Assembly (NCBI GenBank): GCA_025200525.1 | Contig: CM045762.1 | Location: 106,046,682 to 106,110,681, forward strand | Reading direction: 5' to 3' | DNA: 64,000 nucleotides | Origin: Camellia lanceoleosa | Taxonomy: Eukaryota; Streptophyta; Magnoliopsida; Ericales; Theaceae | Part shown: positions 11,841 to 22,770 of the stretch, piece after piece | Layout of the letters: the number at the start of each line of letters is the position of its first letter | Numbering within the stretch: the first letter of the stretch is position 1 | Made by a program: the position numbers and the translations under genes | Notes under the pieces: generated by a model | What the model saw: the letters and a program-made list of their open reading frames with translations, nothing else | What the model was told of the DNA's origin: nothing | The model's database searches: none

Positions 11841-13549
11841 TGGCATGCATAATGCATTAACATGTAACCTAGCATACGCAATGCAAAGGCCAAGCATGCA
11901 ACAACATGAACTAAATGGCATACTCGATGCAAGATGGACTTAAACCAATATGAGTAGACCTCAGCCACACTCACATCAGTGGCCATGTGATAGAAATGAG
12001 GCAACCGAAACAAATGCAAAAATGCACGATGCAAGGGACCATTCTTAAGGCATCAAATGCCACTCTACCGAAGCATGGCAAGGGATGAAAGATGTCATAC
12101 AATGGGAAATGATACAACTCTGAAATGGCCTGAGAGATGGTCCCGAATCATGCAAGTATGGCACACAATACAAGCTAGGGGGCCCGGGTACCGAAACTAG
12201 TGAAGTGCGTTACACTATAGGTACCCAAAGCAATGCACCAAAGGCAAAACCAACCCCAAACAGACCCTAGGCAGGTCTGAAATAGTGGGAAAATGGCCCA
12301 AAATGGTGGCTCGGAATGCAACGAAATGGAGCTCATTCAATGGTCCGAAAACAAGGCATACAAGCCCGACTCTCAAACACATTTAAAGAGTACAAAACAT
12401 GGCAATATGGCATTCAAACAAGCTCTGAAATATGATGTATAATGAGCCCAAAACATGAACACCTCAGTATATGCATGGAATGAACCTCAAAACTCAAAGT
12501 TAAGCATGGGTAATGAACTACAAGCATGCAAAACCAACATCATTCAACCATGAGACCCAAAAATAGAGCTAGGGAAGTCCAAAATAAGCACAATATCAGT
12601 TTATGGCATGGCCAAAAAAGTGTTAAAATTAAGGGTCAACAAAGCATGCAAAGAAAGCTAGTGAACCATGAGTTACACTACAACTATATGGAGCATATGA
12701 AGGCTCATCAAACCAGCCAAAAATAGAAGTATGCCATGCCAAAATATGCCCAAATAACCACTAAAACTCAGTCAATGCATGCAAGAATGATGGGCACCTT
12801 TGAAAGGCCAATAAGGGGGTTGTTCTACACGTGTATGACGGACACACACAATGGAAAAACCACCTCTAGAAAGTGGTTTTGAGGGTCCTAAAACCCACTA
12901 AAAAGAGCCTGAAATGGGTCTAGGAAACATGCAAATAAAGGCCCCTTTGAAAGGCCTTGAAGAGGATTGCTCTACACATGCATAAAAAACACAAAATATG
13001 GCCAAAAGGGCTCTAGACAGAGTCAAGGTAGACCTTGAAACTCACAAAATAGGGCCTGAAATGTGGCTTCACAACATGCAAAATGGAGCTCCTTTGGAAG
13101 GCCAACAAAGCTAGTAAAGAGAACAAGGGGTGAGAGGGTCACCCCTCTTTGATTTTAGGGCTCAAAAACACATTTAAGCTACTAAAAATCCTTTGGATTT
13201 GATGGCTAAAAGGCCAAACCAAGGCAAATGCTCAAATGCTCAAATGCATGGCTCAAAGCATGAGGAAATGAAGCATGAAAGGGGGTAGATGACCCCAAAC
13301 ATAAAAAAAAAACCTTAAACAAACATGTTTATAAGCTCAAAACAAGACTTTTTTCAGTTTATGACAAATCTCGAAAATGCTTGCAAGCAAAGCAAAAATA
13401 GGAAGCAAAATAAGCCTACAAAGAGGGATAGAGCATACAAGGATGTAGAAGACCTCAAACAGAAAAGTATCCTTAATCAAACTTCAAGAGGAGCTCAAAA
13501 TAAGATACTTTTCAGTTTATAACAAAACCCAAAAATTCTTGCAAATAGG
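11841..13549 (-). repeat. LTR of element C, middle part (minus strand)
   Basis: This segment links the two insertions. It continues the 'GGCATGCAT / ATGAACTA-ATGGCATAC' sequence cut at 1946 and shows no coding potential. It contains three degenerate modules with a period near 145 bp, each carrying CCTTTGAAAGGCC or CCTTTGGAAGGCC (about 12797, 12942, 13090). A second degenerate pair shares the motifs AGCTCAAAA and TTTTCAGTTTAT. It ends at ATAGG (13545-13549), the target duplication of element A. Confidence 0.6.
13545..13549. repeat. Target site duplication ATAGG (left) of element A
   Basis: ATAGG here and at 37015-37019 flanks TGTAGACA...CTACA termini, the 5-bp duplication expected of Ty3/gypsy elements. 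Confidence 0.85.
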
Positions 13550-16500
13550 TGTAGACAACCCATTTTTTACCGACCCTAAGACTTGGACACTTTATTTTGA
13601 CCACCCTCACCAGAAAAATTAAATTGAAACTTCAATCCCAAACCTCATTCATTTTCGCCAAATTTGTAATTTGTAGTATTTTATACATTCTATAATTTTA
13701 TGTGTGTTTACATATATTTAGGTATTTATATCAAAACCAAAAAAAAAAAACAAAAGAAAGAAAAAGAAGAAAAACAACAAAGACAAAAAAATGGTATGGT
13801 CAAAATGATGGGATATTTTTGGGTGGGAGATAAAAGAAGATAGGTTGAATATATGATTATGTTTTGTTTGATGGAGGATAAATGATGATTATGCTGATGG
13901 GTGGAGGTGGAAGATGAGTTGTAAAATATACCTCTCGGTGGGTTCAATTCAGTGGAGAGGATAAAAAAAATAAAAAATAAAAAATAAAAAAAAAAAAGCA
14001 CTACAATAATTTTGATAAAATTGAGATTCAAGGCGGTCGGTGGGGACAAGTGGCATTTTATTATTGTTTTGCATGTGATACAATCGGAGCAAAAAAATGA
14101 TCAAAAGAGGTATGGGAGTCTTCTCTGGAAGGGGGATAGAGCATCTACACACACATCTCTCAGGCTCTCTCTCTCTCCACTTGGGGAGAGAAGGAAGAGA
14201 AAGAGGATTTTAGCACTCCACAGTTTTCAGAGAGAGAGAGGTTAGGGAGAGAAAGGTGAGAGAGAGGAGACTACGGCTACACCACCAACTTCATCTTCTC
14301 ATAGTACACACGGGCATAGAGACCATAGAAACCCATCTCTCTCTCCCTCCCTCTTGGCTCTCTTCATATACACACATTGAGCTTCACCATACAGAGGGAA
14401 GGGGAGCTACACTCAGACTAGCATCTTGACTCTCTCTCTCTCTGGGGAGAAATCCACTCTCTGCCAACTCTCACACACCCACCACACACTACACGTCTCT
14501 CTCTCTCTCTTCTCTCTCTCGGCAGACCACACACCCACCTCTCTCTCCCTATCGGCAGACCACACACGGCAGCAACACTCTACACACACAACACACACAG
14601 ACCCAGCACATCTCCATTTTCCACAGCCATAGACAGAGCTTCATCCACACAACAAACATTCTCTCTCTCTTCTCTCTCTCGGCAGACCACACACCCACCT
14701 CTCTCTCCCTATCGGCAGACCACACACCCACAAACTCAACGCTCCTACACACACACCCCACCAACTTCATCATACACACAGCCCATACACCATGCACACA
14801 CACACACGGTCTCTCTCTCTCTCTCTCTAAATTCTCTCTCGGTGTGCATAGGGAGAGGGCCTTGATCTGAGCTAAAACACACACAGCAACACATACACAC
14901 ATGCACAACACACACTCTCACCACAGCTCACTCTCTCTAGCTGAAATACACCCACGGCATCAACCTGGTCTCTCCCTCTCCCTCTCCCTCTCTTGGCCAC
15001 CAAACACAGACCCCTCTCTCTAGCTGGGTGACCAACTCAACCACTCCGATCATCGCCAATAACCACTGCAACAGTAGCCACAGACGCATCGCATCTACCA
15101 CCGTAAACACCCTCATCAGTTTATTCATCAACCCCGTCCAGCTCCTCAGTCAGCAAGTCGTGTTCCTCCTCCTCCGCAGCACCATGGCAGCAGCGTCGGC
15201 AACTCTTCTCTCCATGCATGACCTATCAAGAAGTAGTTTAAGTAATTAGGATAATTGGTAACTAGTGTCGGTAATTCGAATTTCATTAATTAATTGGAAG
15301 TTTTTTTTTAACTAATTAGTTAGGGAATTAGACTTTTATAATTAATTAATTAGTTTAAGTAGTTAGTTCATTAGAATTTTATAAATTAATTAATTGGTGT
15401 AGTTAATTAGTTAAGTCATTAGAATTCTAATTAATTAGAACTTTATAAAGTAATTAGTTAGTTTAATTGGAATTTTAGATTTAATTAAGTAGTTTAAGTA
15501 GTTAGTTCATTAGAATTTTATAATTAATTAATTAGTGTAATTAATTAGTTAAGTTTAATTAGAATTGTATAAATTAATTAATTAGTGTAATGAATTAGTT
15601 TAGTTAATTAAAATTTTATAATTAATTAATTAGCTAGTTTAATTAGAATTTTGTAATAATTAATTAGTTAATTCCACTTTGTAATAATTAGTTAGAATAA
15701 TTAATTAGTTAAGTAATTAATTAGTTATTTTCAATTTGTAATAATTAGTTAGAATAGTTAATTAATTGTAATGTTGTAGCTAGCATAGTTAATTGATTTG
15801 TTTTGTAATAATTAGTTAAGTAATTAGTTAGCTAGCTAGTTCATTCGGACTCTCCTGCGTGAGGGCGCATTAGTTCATTCGGACCCTCCTGCGCGAGGGC
15901 AAACAAACTTGTAATAAGTGTGTGTGTGTGTATGTGTGCATGTTTTCCAACCCCACGTCTTTTTCCCTTTTATTTATCAGCTTATGATGGTTAGTTTAAA
16001 GACATCATGTTTAATTTAGTATCCTCATGTTTGCATTCACTTGTATCGCATGCACCAAGGCTCGGTTCATCATCCAATTCGCATTGTCGTTTCAATACTT
16101 CTCTGAATACATGCTTAGCCCGCATGCGATTAATTCATTTCATATGCCATATTAGTAACCGAGCCTAATAATTACATATCACAATGTGTTGTATAGTTAG
16201 GATCATGCATTTTTCTCTAACTAGTTCTCTTTTTTTGGCTCGGAGTACGAGGTGAGTTGTTTTTATGATTTAGCATATTGTATAAGTGTGATTGCTGTTG
16301 TATCAAACATACTACCATGAGGCTAATTGCTTAAGTGATAAACTGTTTGAATGCCTGTGGATGAAGGCTATTCACTGACATTTGGATACTTTGATTAATG
16401 TATATATATGAGATCACTTTTTCAAGTGATACATATTCAAAACACTTTTTCAAAACAAACATAAAATCAAACGTTCCAACTGTTCGTGAAATTAGTCTAT

Positions 16501-16924
16501 ACTTGTATGTTAGAGATAAAATAAGAACATATACTGTACATAAGAATCACATCATAATTAGTAGAGGCCGATCTTTGATCGGGTGAGTGGGGTGCTCATT
16601 ATTGACCTTCCCCTCCCATACCTAAGTTCCCGAACCAAGACACTTTGGTAACGACGGACTAATGGCCTTTGGCACGAGTCACGAGTTTCCTAAATTTTCC
16701 ATAAATATTTAGGTAGCGACTCTGAAATCTGGCAAAGCAGTCCATTTTTGACATTTGATTCAAACATCGATTTTTCAAAAACAATTGCCGGATTTGGACT
16801 CTTTTTGTGTTTCCACTGTTTCACATTGCACTTGTGAAATCAGATTCAGAACCAACACAAGTGAAGTCCGAACTGTAAGGGCTATTTCATTCTTTCGAAA
16901 GGGGGCGCGAAAAGTCGAGCTACA
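13550..16924 (+). repeat. 5' LTR of element A (3375 bp)
   Basis: Starts TGTAGACAACCC and ends GAGCTACA. Internal landmarks are a CT/CA-microsatellite block at 14150-15000, an AT array of TTAATTAGTT units at 15240-15840, a duplicated TCATTCGGAC-CTCCTGCG segment at 15840-15895 and a GT microsatellite near 15920. The small open frames in the CT block are microsatellite artefacts. Most of the LTR is nearly identical to 33569-37014. The last 480 bp differ by clustered indels. Confidence 0.9.
15240..15840. repeat. AT array of TTAATTAGTT-type units within the LTR of A
   Basis: Around 600 bp built from overlapping TAATTAATTAG, TTAGAATTTTATAA and GTAATAATTAGTTA words; repeated at 35361-35940 in the 3' LTR with only a few changes. 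Confidence 0.85.
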
Positions 16925-16929
16925 GTTTC

Positions 16930-16947
16930 TGGCGACTCTGCTGGGGA
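16930..16947 (+). promoter_or_regulatory. Primer binding site of element A
   Basis: TGGCGACTCTGCTGGGGA lies 6 bp after the LTR end. This motif is characteristic of Tat/Ogre-lineage elements; literature assigns a tRNA-Arg primer to Ogre, which I did not verify here. Confidence 0.75.
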
Positions 16948-17480
16948 TTTAGAGAACTTGACTTGAAATTTATGATGTGAATTTTTATTTACATTTATAA
17001 GTTCTTTGCATTTGCATTTGTATCGGTGCGCTTAAGTCCCTGTGTTTGCCATTTGCTATTCTGGGCGGTTTCTTTGGAGGCTTGCCTACAAAGCTTGCCA
17101 AAAATTGACCGGTCATGGGCTCTGCCATGTTGGGAACACAACCCTTGGATCTGGACTACCGCTGTACTGTTTGATCCTCCTTTCACTTCTCGGTGTTAGG
17201 TGTGAGAGGTATATTAGGTAATCTTGCTGAGGTACTCTTTTTGACCAATCGGCCTAGCTGCATATAGTAAAGCCATAGTGACTATTCCAACTTAGGACAG
17301 GATGCCACCCATTTGTAGGATGTTGTGAAGCCGCTTGTTTGAATAGTGAACCCTAGATCATTTCAAAAGCTAGGACAGGATAACCTCACCCTCCATAGGG
17401 GTGTTTGTTCTCTTTCCTGCTATGTGTTCTGTGCAATTTATTGGATTTATACAGGGGTTCTCAAATTCTGAACAGTGGTT
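16948..17480 (+). other. 5' internal leader of element A
   Basis: Non-coding leader shared, in opposite orientation, with 160-580 of element C (for example GGGAACACAA and the AGGACAGGATAACC region). Right of 17480 the similarity stops and low-complexity DNA begins, which is probably the edge of the gag-pol loss. Confidence 0.65.
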
Positions 17481-17614
17481 CAGGCATTTCAGTTTGTGAG
17501 GTTGAGTTCAGTGTTAATGATTAGAGTTAGTAATGTCGGTGATCCGTTGAGTCGAAACGCTGCTAAAATTCTGATTAGGGTCCCATTGTTTTTGTTTTGC
17601 AAGGTAGTTTGCAA

Positions 17615-18088
17615 ACATGGCTTCAAAAAAAAAACAAAAAAAAAAAAACAAAACAAAAAAAACAAAAAAAATAATAATAAAAAAAAATAATACCAAGTCA
17701 ACTAATTTTATTTGTGTTGTTATTTTACACCAAAAAAAAAAAAAATTTATCATTGATTGTGTTGTTTTAGTAATTGTTGTTTTTACAAAAAAAAAAAAAA
17801 AAAAAAAAAGAAGAAGGGAAAGGGGTTTGTTTTCTTTTATAATGTGTTTTTGTTTTTCTTGAGTATATATATATATATAAATCATCATCATTGATTGTGT
17901 TGTTTTTACCAAAAAAAAAATAATCATTTGTGTTGTTATTTTATACCCAAAAAAATTATTATTTGTGTCGTTTTAGTAATTGTTGTTTTTTTTCAAAAAA
18001 AATGTTTTAAAAAGAAAATGGGAATTGGGTTTGTTTTCTTTTGTTCATATAAAATGTATTTTTTTTTTTTTTTAAAAAAAAAAAATCT
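17615..18088. repeat. A/T homopolymer-rich degenerate repeats
   Basis: Repeated TTGTGTTGTTNTA(G/C) words separated by long A runs, occurring at about 17710, 17755, 17895, 17930 and 17965. The long lysine- or phenylalanine-rich frames on both strands come purely from homopolymers. Confidence 0.75.
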
Positions 18089-18089
18089 A

Positions 18090-18136
18090 ATATCCCACAA
18101 GTCCACCAGTGTAAATAAATAGAACTTGTGGGATAT
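18090..18136. repeat. 13-bp perfect inverted repeat with 21-nt loop
   Basis: ATATCCCACAAGT at 18090-18102 pairs perfectly with ACTTGTGGGATAT at 18124-18136. It stands at the end of the homopolymer block. Could be a hairpin in the element's RNA or a footprint of a small insertion; function unknown. Confidence 0.7.
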
Positions 18137-18879
18137 CCGACCATTTCTGTAATTGGGGAGTGACCACTTGTTGATTACACGAGCTTTATTTTGAATGTTG
18201 TGGATGGCCCACATGTTGACTGGCAATCTGAGAATGGTTTTATTCTGAGTTCTGAATTGGATATTGAGTCTAAGTTTGATTCCACCAAGTTTTGGGATCA
18301 GACTCGAGTCACCCTAGTGAGTCAGAGTCTGTTGATTTCGAGAGTGCTAACCTAGACATTTCTGTCCTGTCTAGATCTTCTTTGTCTTTTTCTTCTGAGT
18401 CTGTTGTCATTGCTGAGTCATAGTCTCTTTCCAAAAAAACAAAAAAACAAAAAAACAAAAACAAAAACAAAGCAAAATGCCATAGAGTCTGCCTACTTTT
18501 CTGTGCCTTTAAATCATTGCATTTACCAAAGTTTTTCAAAACTTTTTCCAAAACTCTGATAAAAACAAAAAGAAAGAATTTCCTCGGGATTTGCATATTT
18601 TGATCAACTGAGAAGAAGAGAGGTGTACTAAGCCTTTGATGAATAAAATCATTTTTGTTACTGTGGGTACTGAGAAGGATCCTGGCTTGGTCCAAATTGG
18701 TTCTATCTTGTCTTCGTAAGAGTATGAGTGATTAGTCACTTTGTGAAAAGATTTCAAAAAATTATTTTTGCGTGGTCCTACGAAAATATGCCTGGAATTG
18801 ATTATACAGCATAGGGTCCCTCTTGACTCGAGGTCCGACCTCCTTAGCTCCTTAGCTTTCAAACCATGATTTGAAGTAT

Positions 18880-19985
18880 TCAATGATCATTCAAAGTGTA
18901 AGGCTTGCATAGTCGAATTGGAAATAGCCCTTAAACTAGGGGCCATGATGTGATTCAAATGGAGGCAGCCCTTCAACTAGGGGCAATAAGGTCGAATATG
19001 ATTTAGAATGGAAATAGCGCTTGAACTAAGGGCAATGATGTGATCTAGATTGGAAATAGCCCTTGAACTAAGGGCCATGATGTGATTCAAATGAAGGCAG
19101 CCCTTCAACTAGGGGCAATAAGGTCGAATGTGATTTAGAGTTGAAACAGCCCTTGAACTAGGGGCAAAAGTGTGAGGCTTGCATAGCTGAAATGGAGACA
19201 ACCCTTGAACTAAATAAGGTACCACCCTTGAGAGGCTCGCTGGGCCGAAAACCCGGAAGGGCGACCCAGGCAAAAGTTAGAGCAAAAAAAAAAAAAAATG
19301 AAAATGAAAAGCTCGCAAGGTTGAAAACCCGAAAGGGCGGCTTTGGCAAAAGTTAGAGCGTAAAAGGAGAGTGTCAATACCCGAGTGAACCTTAGCCAGA
19401 ATTATGTAGGACTTGCGATTCAGATTGGAAGCAACCCTTGAACTAGAGGCAAAAAGGTCGGATGTGATTTAGATTTGAAGCAGCCCTTGAACTAGAGGAA
19501 AAAGTTTGGATGTGATCAAAGAGTTAAAATTGAATCGTTTCCCAATGAAGACCGCCCAGAAAGGAAAAACCCAGAATTTGAGAGAATGAATGTTATTATT
19601 GAAGGACAGTCGAGTTCCTATCCACTACACTAGGGGCAAATGCATACCCAATTAGCCTAGTCCCTACATCATCATATCTACTGGTCAAGTGTAGTAGTTG
19701 TTCTGATAGATGGCCTACAGATTTCACACCCAATCAACATGGACAAAGTAAAATGAAAGTAACCCTTGAGAGGCTCGCTGGGCCGAAAACCCGGAAAGGC
19801 GACCCAGGCAAAAGTTAGAGCAGAAAAAAAAAATGAATATAGAAAAAAAATAAAAAATAAAAAAATGAAGATGAAGATGAAACAAAAAGGAGAGTGTTAA
19901 TACCCGAGTGAACCTCGGCCGGAACTACGATGGCCTGATTTCTATCTTGAGGATACGTAGGTAGCTTCATCTTGAAGTTCGGCCC
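18880..19985 (+). repeat. Degenerate tandem modules of Tat-element 3' non-coding region
   Basis: Units containing GCCCTTGAACTAGGGGC or GCCCTTCAACTAGGGGC with GATGTGATTCAAAT and AAGGTCGAATGTGATTTA recur at 18915-19180 and 19425-19510. A second module (CTTGAGAGGCTCGCTGGGCC, then CCGGAAGGGCGACCCAGG, then GCAAAAGTTAGAGC) occurs at about 19213 and 19757 and in partial form at 19308. A third (AATACCCGAGTGAACCT) occurs at 19375 and 19900. The GATACGTAGGTAGCT motif near 19952 is a phrase I know from Tat-lineage elements upstream of the 3' LTR; a variant appears at 33420. Confidence 0.7.
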
Positions 19986-20094
19986 TAATAATTTTTCAAC
20001 TCATTCATTTTGTCCATGTTTGATTGGTGTATCTTTAGTCGACTTGGTTGTCCTATTCGTGTTTTAATTGGTGTATCTTCGTTACCTTTCGATT

Positions 20095-20225
20095 CGATTG
20101 GGTTCGAGTCAACTTGGTTCGGTTCGGTTCGGTTTGGTTTGGTTCGGTTCGGCGGTTCGGTCCAGCTTTACTTGGCTTCATTCGGTTCGGATTGGCTTGG
20201 TTCAAATCGGCTCGGTTCGGTTATC
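20095..20225 (+). repeat. GGTTC/TCGGT pentanucleotide-like array
   Basis: Runs of GGTTCGGTTCGGTTC with variants GGTTT and GGCTC. Overlapping open frames in three phases (SVRFGLVWFG-type) reflect the 5-bp period and are not genes. Confidence 0.8.
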
Positions 20226-20604
20226 CCCATTGATTATCTGGTTTGGGGCTATGCACCCTAATGGTTGATTCCATGTTAGTTAAGTAGTGGCCATGTGCAA
20301 ACATAGGTTTTGATTAATTTGAATGAAGTTGACTAATTTTCTCGAAAATTATTCCATTTTTGCAAAACTTGGACCATTCTTTGGACTCAAAAAGTGAAAA
20401 TTTTCAGTGCTCACAATTTAGCTTACATGATTTGAAACAGAAAATGGAATAAGTAGGCTAATCTAACTCTCATGTTGATCAAAACATTTTTACAAAAAAT
20501 CAAGAAAAAAATATAAAAAATAAAAAATAAAAACATTTTCAAGGTAATGAATTAGGGGCATAATCGAGTTAGAGATTCTGTCTCCTCCACCACTCGAGTC
20601 AACT

Positions 20605-20790
20605 CGTCAGTGTATATGAGTGTGTATTCATACTAGTCAGTGTATTTATACCAATCAGTGTATCGAAGTGTGTATCCATACCAGTTAGTGTATTTATATC
20701 AATCAAGGTATTCATACCAATCCAGTCAGTGTGTATAAGTATGTTTCTTTAATAACAGTCAGTGTATTTCATACCAGTCTGTGTTTGTAT
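20605..20790 (+). repeat. Degenerate minisatellite with GTCAGTGTAT
   Basis: Seven or so units of the form (G/A)TCAGTGTAT-T-ATACCA with lengths of about 25-40 bp. Non-coding. Confidence 0.7.
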
Positions 20791-21126
20791 TGTTTTATTT
20801 CGTTTGTTTTTCTTGAGTCAGTTTTATTTTTATTCAGGTCAGTATGGATCAATGTCCAATTCAGAGTTCAAAATTTAATCATTTTCAAATCACACAAATT
20901 GTTTTCAAGCTCAAAATGCCAGTCACGCCATCGATGTACAAAAACTAAATTGATTTTATTGAAGTTAGGGGAGGACATCTCCGATTACAGAGACTCCAAA
21001 AAAAAAAAAAAAAACAAACCCAACATATATACAAAAAAAAAAAATACAAAAAAAAAAAGAGAAGAAAACCAGAAATACAAAAAAAAAAAAAAAAAAAAAA
21101 AAAGAAGAAGCATCTTTTTCTTCTTT

Positions 21127-21531
21127 CTTCTCCGATAACGGCCACGCAACAACCTCACTTACTCGGCTCTTAGTGGCGAGCTCTTCCTTTATGCATCTTT
21201 TTGTCGTCAACCTTGAAGGTCTGCTCAGTGTCCACGAGAACCACCACAGTGTTTCCGCCGACAGTCGGCTCCTGCCGACTATCAAAGGCGAGGTATGAAG
21301 CCCCAAATCTAGCCATAGAGGTGGTTTACTTTTTGACTCCTTGTTTTGACCTTCAATGCACAAATTTCTACCGCGCATCTCTGTACATACCTTTGGGTAG
21401 GAGAGTTGGGCGTTGGCATGGTGTACCTCACCGTCTTGTTTTGCAAGCGGTGAGACAGTTAGTATTGCCCTTTGTCTCCATCAGGACCTCAGCGTATAGT
21501 GGTTGGCCTCGATATCATTTTGAGTAGCCAT
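21127..21531 (-). pseudogene. Decayed antisense open frame between leader and 3' LTR (unidentified)
   Basis: On the minus strand, a start at 21531 opens MATQNDIEANHYTLRS and then breaks. Further pieces with protein-like codon use follow in other frames: ASYLAFDSRQEPTVGG and NTVVVLVDTEQTFKVDDKK between about 21300 and 21190. The composition is much more protein-like than anything else inside element A. Some Tat-lineage elements carry an extra antisense gene between pol and the 3' LTR, so position and strand fit a remnant of such a gene; a captured host fragment is the alternative. Several frameshifts and stops are present, so it cannot be translated as one product. Confidence 0.3.
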
Positions 21532-21619
21532 GACTTGCTCGGTGATAGTATAGGAAGACTAGGTTGAGTAAGGCGGGGCACTTGGCCCGGAGGAGCTCGA
21601 TGGACCATTAAGATCCGAA

Positions 21620-21900
21620 AAAATAGAGAGAGGCGAGATGAAGCCATGTATAGGAAGAGAGAGGAAAGAAGAGTCACAGAGGAATGACGAGAAAATAGAT
21701 GAGGAAAAGAAGAAGGAGGAGGAAGGCGGAAGAGTGGAGAAGAAGAAGATGAAAAGAGTGATGGAAGCGAGAAGAAGAGAGTGGAGAAGAAGAAGAAGAA
21801 GAAAGAAAGAAGAGAGTGGTTAAGAAGAAGATGGAGAAGATGGAAGATCTTGAAGAGAAGAAGAAGAGCGAGAGAAGGACAAAGAGAGGAGAGAGTCGGC
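21620..21900. repeat. GA-rich low-complexity block
   Basis: AGAAGAAGA and GAGGAAGG runs; open frames on both strands here are composition artefacts. Confidence 0.75.
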
Positions 21901-22065
21901 GAGCATCGTTCGGCGACTGCTTTTTGTCGACGATGATGCAAAAGTAGGCCGCGTGTCAGGCGTGGCTATCGAAGAAAAGAGAGACGTGGGAGAGTTGTGT
22001 GTGCATATATGTATATATATTGTATAGCTATGTAATATAGATATTTGTTTGAACATTTTGGTCAT

Positions 22066-22500
22066 ATGAGTGGCTTGGGTTGATGGTGTGGCTCGATGGT
22101 TGAAGAGTGAGAGGCTGAGCCCGAGGTCAGGGGTTCGAACCCCACATCGAGTCTTTCTTTGTTTTGTCTTTGTTTTGGTTTTGATATATATATGTTTTGT
22201 CCACCTATATATAGATATATATATATATTTGTTTGAATTGTTTCTGTCACCCGAGTGGCTTGGGTTCAATGGTGAGGCCCAGTGGTTGAAGAGTGAGAGG
22301 TGAGCTTTGAGGTCGAGGGTTGAACCCCACATTGAGTGTTTCTTTTGGTTTGTTTTGGTTTTATGTATATATATGTCTGTCTTGTATAGTATATATATTT
22401 GTTTTTATATTTTGTCACAAGAGTGACGCGGCTCAGTGGTTAAGGACTCGGAGGCCGAGCTTGAGGTCAAGGGTTCAAAACCTCGTATCCCATGTCCATC
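22066..22500 (+). repeat. Three tandem tRNA-like (SINE-like) modules
   Basis: Three modules at about 22080-22155, 22265-22340 and 22425-22495 each hold a box A-like GTGGCTCGATGGTTGAAG, GAGGCCCAGTGGTTGAAG or GCGGCTCAGTGGTTAAGG, then GAGGC(T/C)GAGC-type sequence and a box B-like GGGTTCGAACCCC, GGGTTGAACCCC or GGGTTCAAAACC. Between modules lie TTTTGTTTTGGTTTT and TATATA stretches. Box spacing fits a pol III internal promoter, but the sequences do not fold as an obvious intact tRNA. Three SINE heads, or one tRNA-like unit amplified in tandem, fit equally well. Confidence 0.55.
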
Positions 22501-22614
22501 CATTTTGAGATTTTCCTTTCTTCTTTTTCGTGTTTTGCGTACGTGTGCTGACGTCAGCAAACGGAATATGCCTTCTCAGTAACGGCATCTACCCCCACTG
22601 ACGGTTGCAAACGA

Positions 22615-22770
22615 AATATTCTCCATCTATGTATATATCCGTATATGTCTTTATATAGGTCCGTATATGCCTGTGTCGTATATACCTGTAGATATACTGT
22701 ATATGTTATATCTGTGTCGTATATACCTGTATATATCTGTATATGTTTGTGTATAGGTCCGTATATGTCT
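22615..22770. repeat. GTATAT(A/C) minisatellite
   Basis: Degenerate repeats of GTATATACCTGTATATATCTG and TATAGGTCCGTATATG, the latter seen at about 22657 and 22753. Element D inserted at its right end (22771). Confidence 0.75.

Noticed and set aside
14012..15249. Frames rich in Ser-Leu or Arg-Glu in the LTR of A, and their copies at 33823-35370
   Set aside because: CT/CA microsatellite translations present in both LTRs and on both strands; no protein-like features.
17475..18226. Several 70-137 codon frames rich in Lys or Phe
   Set aside because: Translations of long A/T homopolymers.
20010..20268. Three overlapping frames with SVRFGLVWFG-type sequence
   Set aside because: Arise from the 5-bp GGTTC repeat, equally open in all three phases.
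21489..21941. 150-codon minus-strand frame
   Set aside because: Mostly a Ser/Leu/Phe run from the GA-rich block.
22080..22155. Functional tRNA gene
   Set aside because: Box A and box B words are present, but no complete cloverleaf with acceptor pairing could be built by eye, and three diverged copies occur in tandem; annotated as tRNA-like repeat.
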